In this document: in pieces, positions 7,133-7,518 of the stretch | Numbering within the stretch: the first letter of the stretch is position 1 | How the letters are laid out: every line of letters starts with the position of its first letter | Source: Flavobacteriaceae bacterium | GTDB lineage: Bacteria > Bacteroidota > Bacteroidia > Flavobacteriales > Flavobacteriaceae | NCBI GenBank assembly: GCA_016763715.1 | Contig: JAESTG010000409.1 | Coordinates: 1-7,518, forward strand | Direction: 5' to 3' | DNA: 7,518 nt | Translations under genes and position numbers: made by a program | Notes under the pieces: generated by a model | What the model saw: only the letters and a program-made list of their open reading frames with translations | What the model was told of the DNA's origin: nothing | Database searches by the model: none

Positions 7133-7518
7133 ATGTTAAACGTCCAAATAACCTCTTTTTCTTATGCTGTAAAGAAAATACTCAAAGACATTTCATTTGT
7201 ATTAAAGCGAGGAGAACATTTGGCTATACTGGGCGAAAGTGGTTCGGGTAAATCGACACTACTTCACATTATTTATGGATTGCTTCATTTGGAAGAAGGA
7301 ACTTTATCTTGGAATGATAAAAAATTACTAGGTCCTACCCACAATCTTATTCCTGGAGAACCTTTTATAAAAATGGTCACTCAGGAATATGATGTAATGC
7401 CATTTATCACTGTAGCAGAGAATATTGCCACACATTTATCCCGAATGCATATGGCAAAGGACGAGCAACGCGTAAACGATTTGCTCAATATTGTTGATAT
7501 GGTACCCTTTAAAAATAC
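7133..7518 (+). CDS. ABC transporter ATP-binding protein, N-terminal part (3' end outside window)
   Basis: This is the nucleotide-binding subunit of an ABC transporter, which hydrolyses ATP on the cytoplasmic face of the inner membrane to drive a partner permease. The frame opens at ATG 7133 (MLNVQITSFSYAVKKILKDISF) and stays open to the window edge, giving 128 complete codons of a usual 210-250. Walker A is GESGSGKST at residues 34-42 with Lys40. An upstream aromatic (Tyr11) is in the right place for the A-loop. The Q-loop glutamine is Gln84 in VTQEYDVMPFITVAENI. The signature motif, Walker B and H-loop would lie beyond the end. The substrate cannot be told from this part, and no permease gene is visible. 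The 34 nt between the terminator and the ATG show no consensus promoter element. Confidence 0.93.
   Translation, partial: MLNVQITSFSYAVKKILKDISFVLKRGEHLAILGESGSGKSTLLHIIYGLLHLEEGTLSWNDKKLLGPTHNLIPGEPFIKMVTQEYDVMPFITVAENIATHLSRMHMAKDEQRVNDLLNIVDMVPFKN

Overview
The window looks like chromosomal DNA from a marine-type member of the Flavobacteriia (Bacteroidota). The base composition is AT-rich and start codons are preceded by A/T-rich leaders instead of Shine-Dalgarno sequences. There is a clean TAnnTTTG-type -7 promoter element, a C-terminal type IX secretion (T9SS) sorting domain, and a lipoprotein whose residues after the acylated Cys match the Bacteroidota surface-export signal. All protein-coding genes are on the + strand, and no gap between genes exceeds about 120 bases.

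Layout. (1) 1-693: 3' part of asd, aspartate-semialdehyde dehydrogenase, cut by the window edge. (2) 766-1167: small four-helix DoxX-like membrane protein. (3) 1286-2671: predicted surface lipoprotein with an Ig-like domain fused to a diheme cytochrome c domain of the SO2930 type. (4) 2699-4303: secreted CRTAC1-type protein with FG-GAP/VCBS calcium-loop repeats, an ASPIC/UnbV domain and a T9SS sorting domain, 27 nt after gene 3. It is followed by a strong intrinsic terminator at 4344-4378. (5) 4419-4796: a second DoxX-like protein, clearly paralogous to gene 2. (6) 4874-7036: prolyl oligopeptidase (S9A) with a lipoprotein signal and complete catalytic triad, followed by a terminator at 7067-7095. 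(7) 7133 to the window end: N-terminal part of an ABC transporter ATPase.

How the genes may work together. Genes 3 and 4 appear to form a two-gene transcription unit, with a promoter element at 1233-1240 and a terminator at 4344-4378. Both products are predicted to lie outside the outer membrane: one as a heme-bearing lipoprotein, the other as a T9SS-exported beta-propeller-like protein. The two DoxX-like genes bracket this pair. A link between DoxX-like membrane proteins and the extracellular redox pair is conceivable but is inference only. asd, the prolyl oligopeptidase and the ABC ATPase look like ordinary core or housekeeping neighbours. There is no sign of mobile elements, CRISPR, tRNA or rRNA. 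The most interesting part is the cytochrome/CRTAC1 pair with its flanking DoxX paralogs. The individual families are known, so this is an unexplained gene neighbourhood and not a clearly new system.
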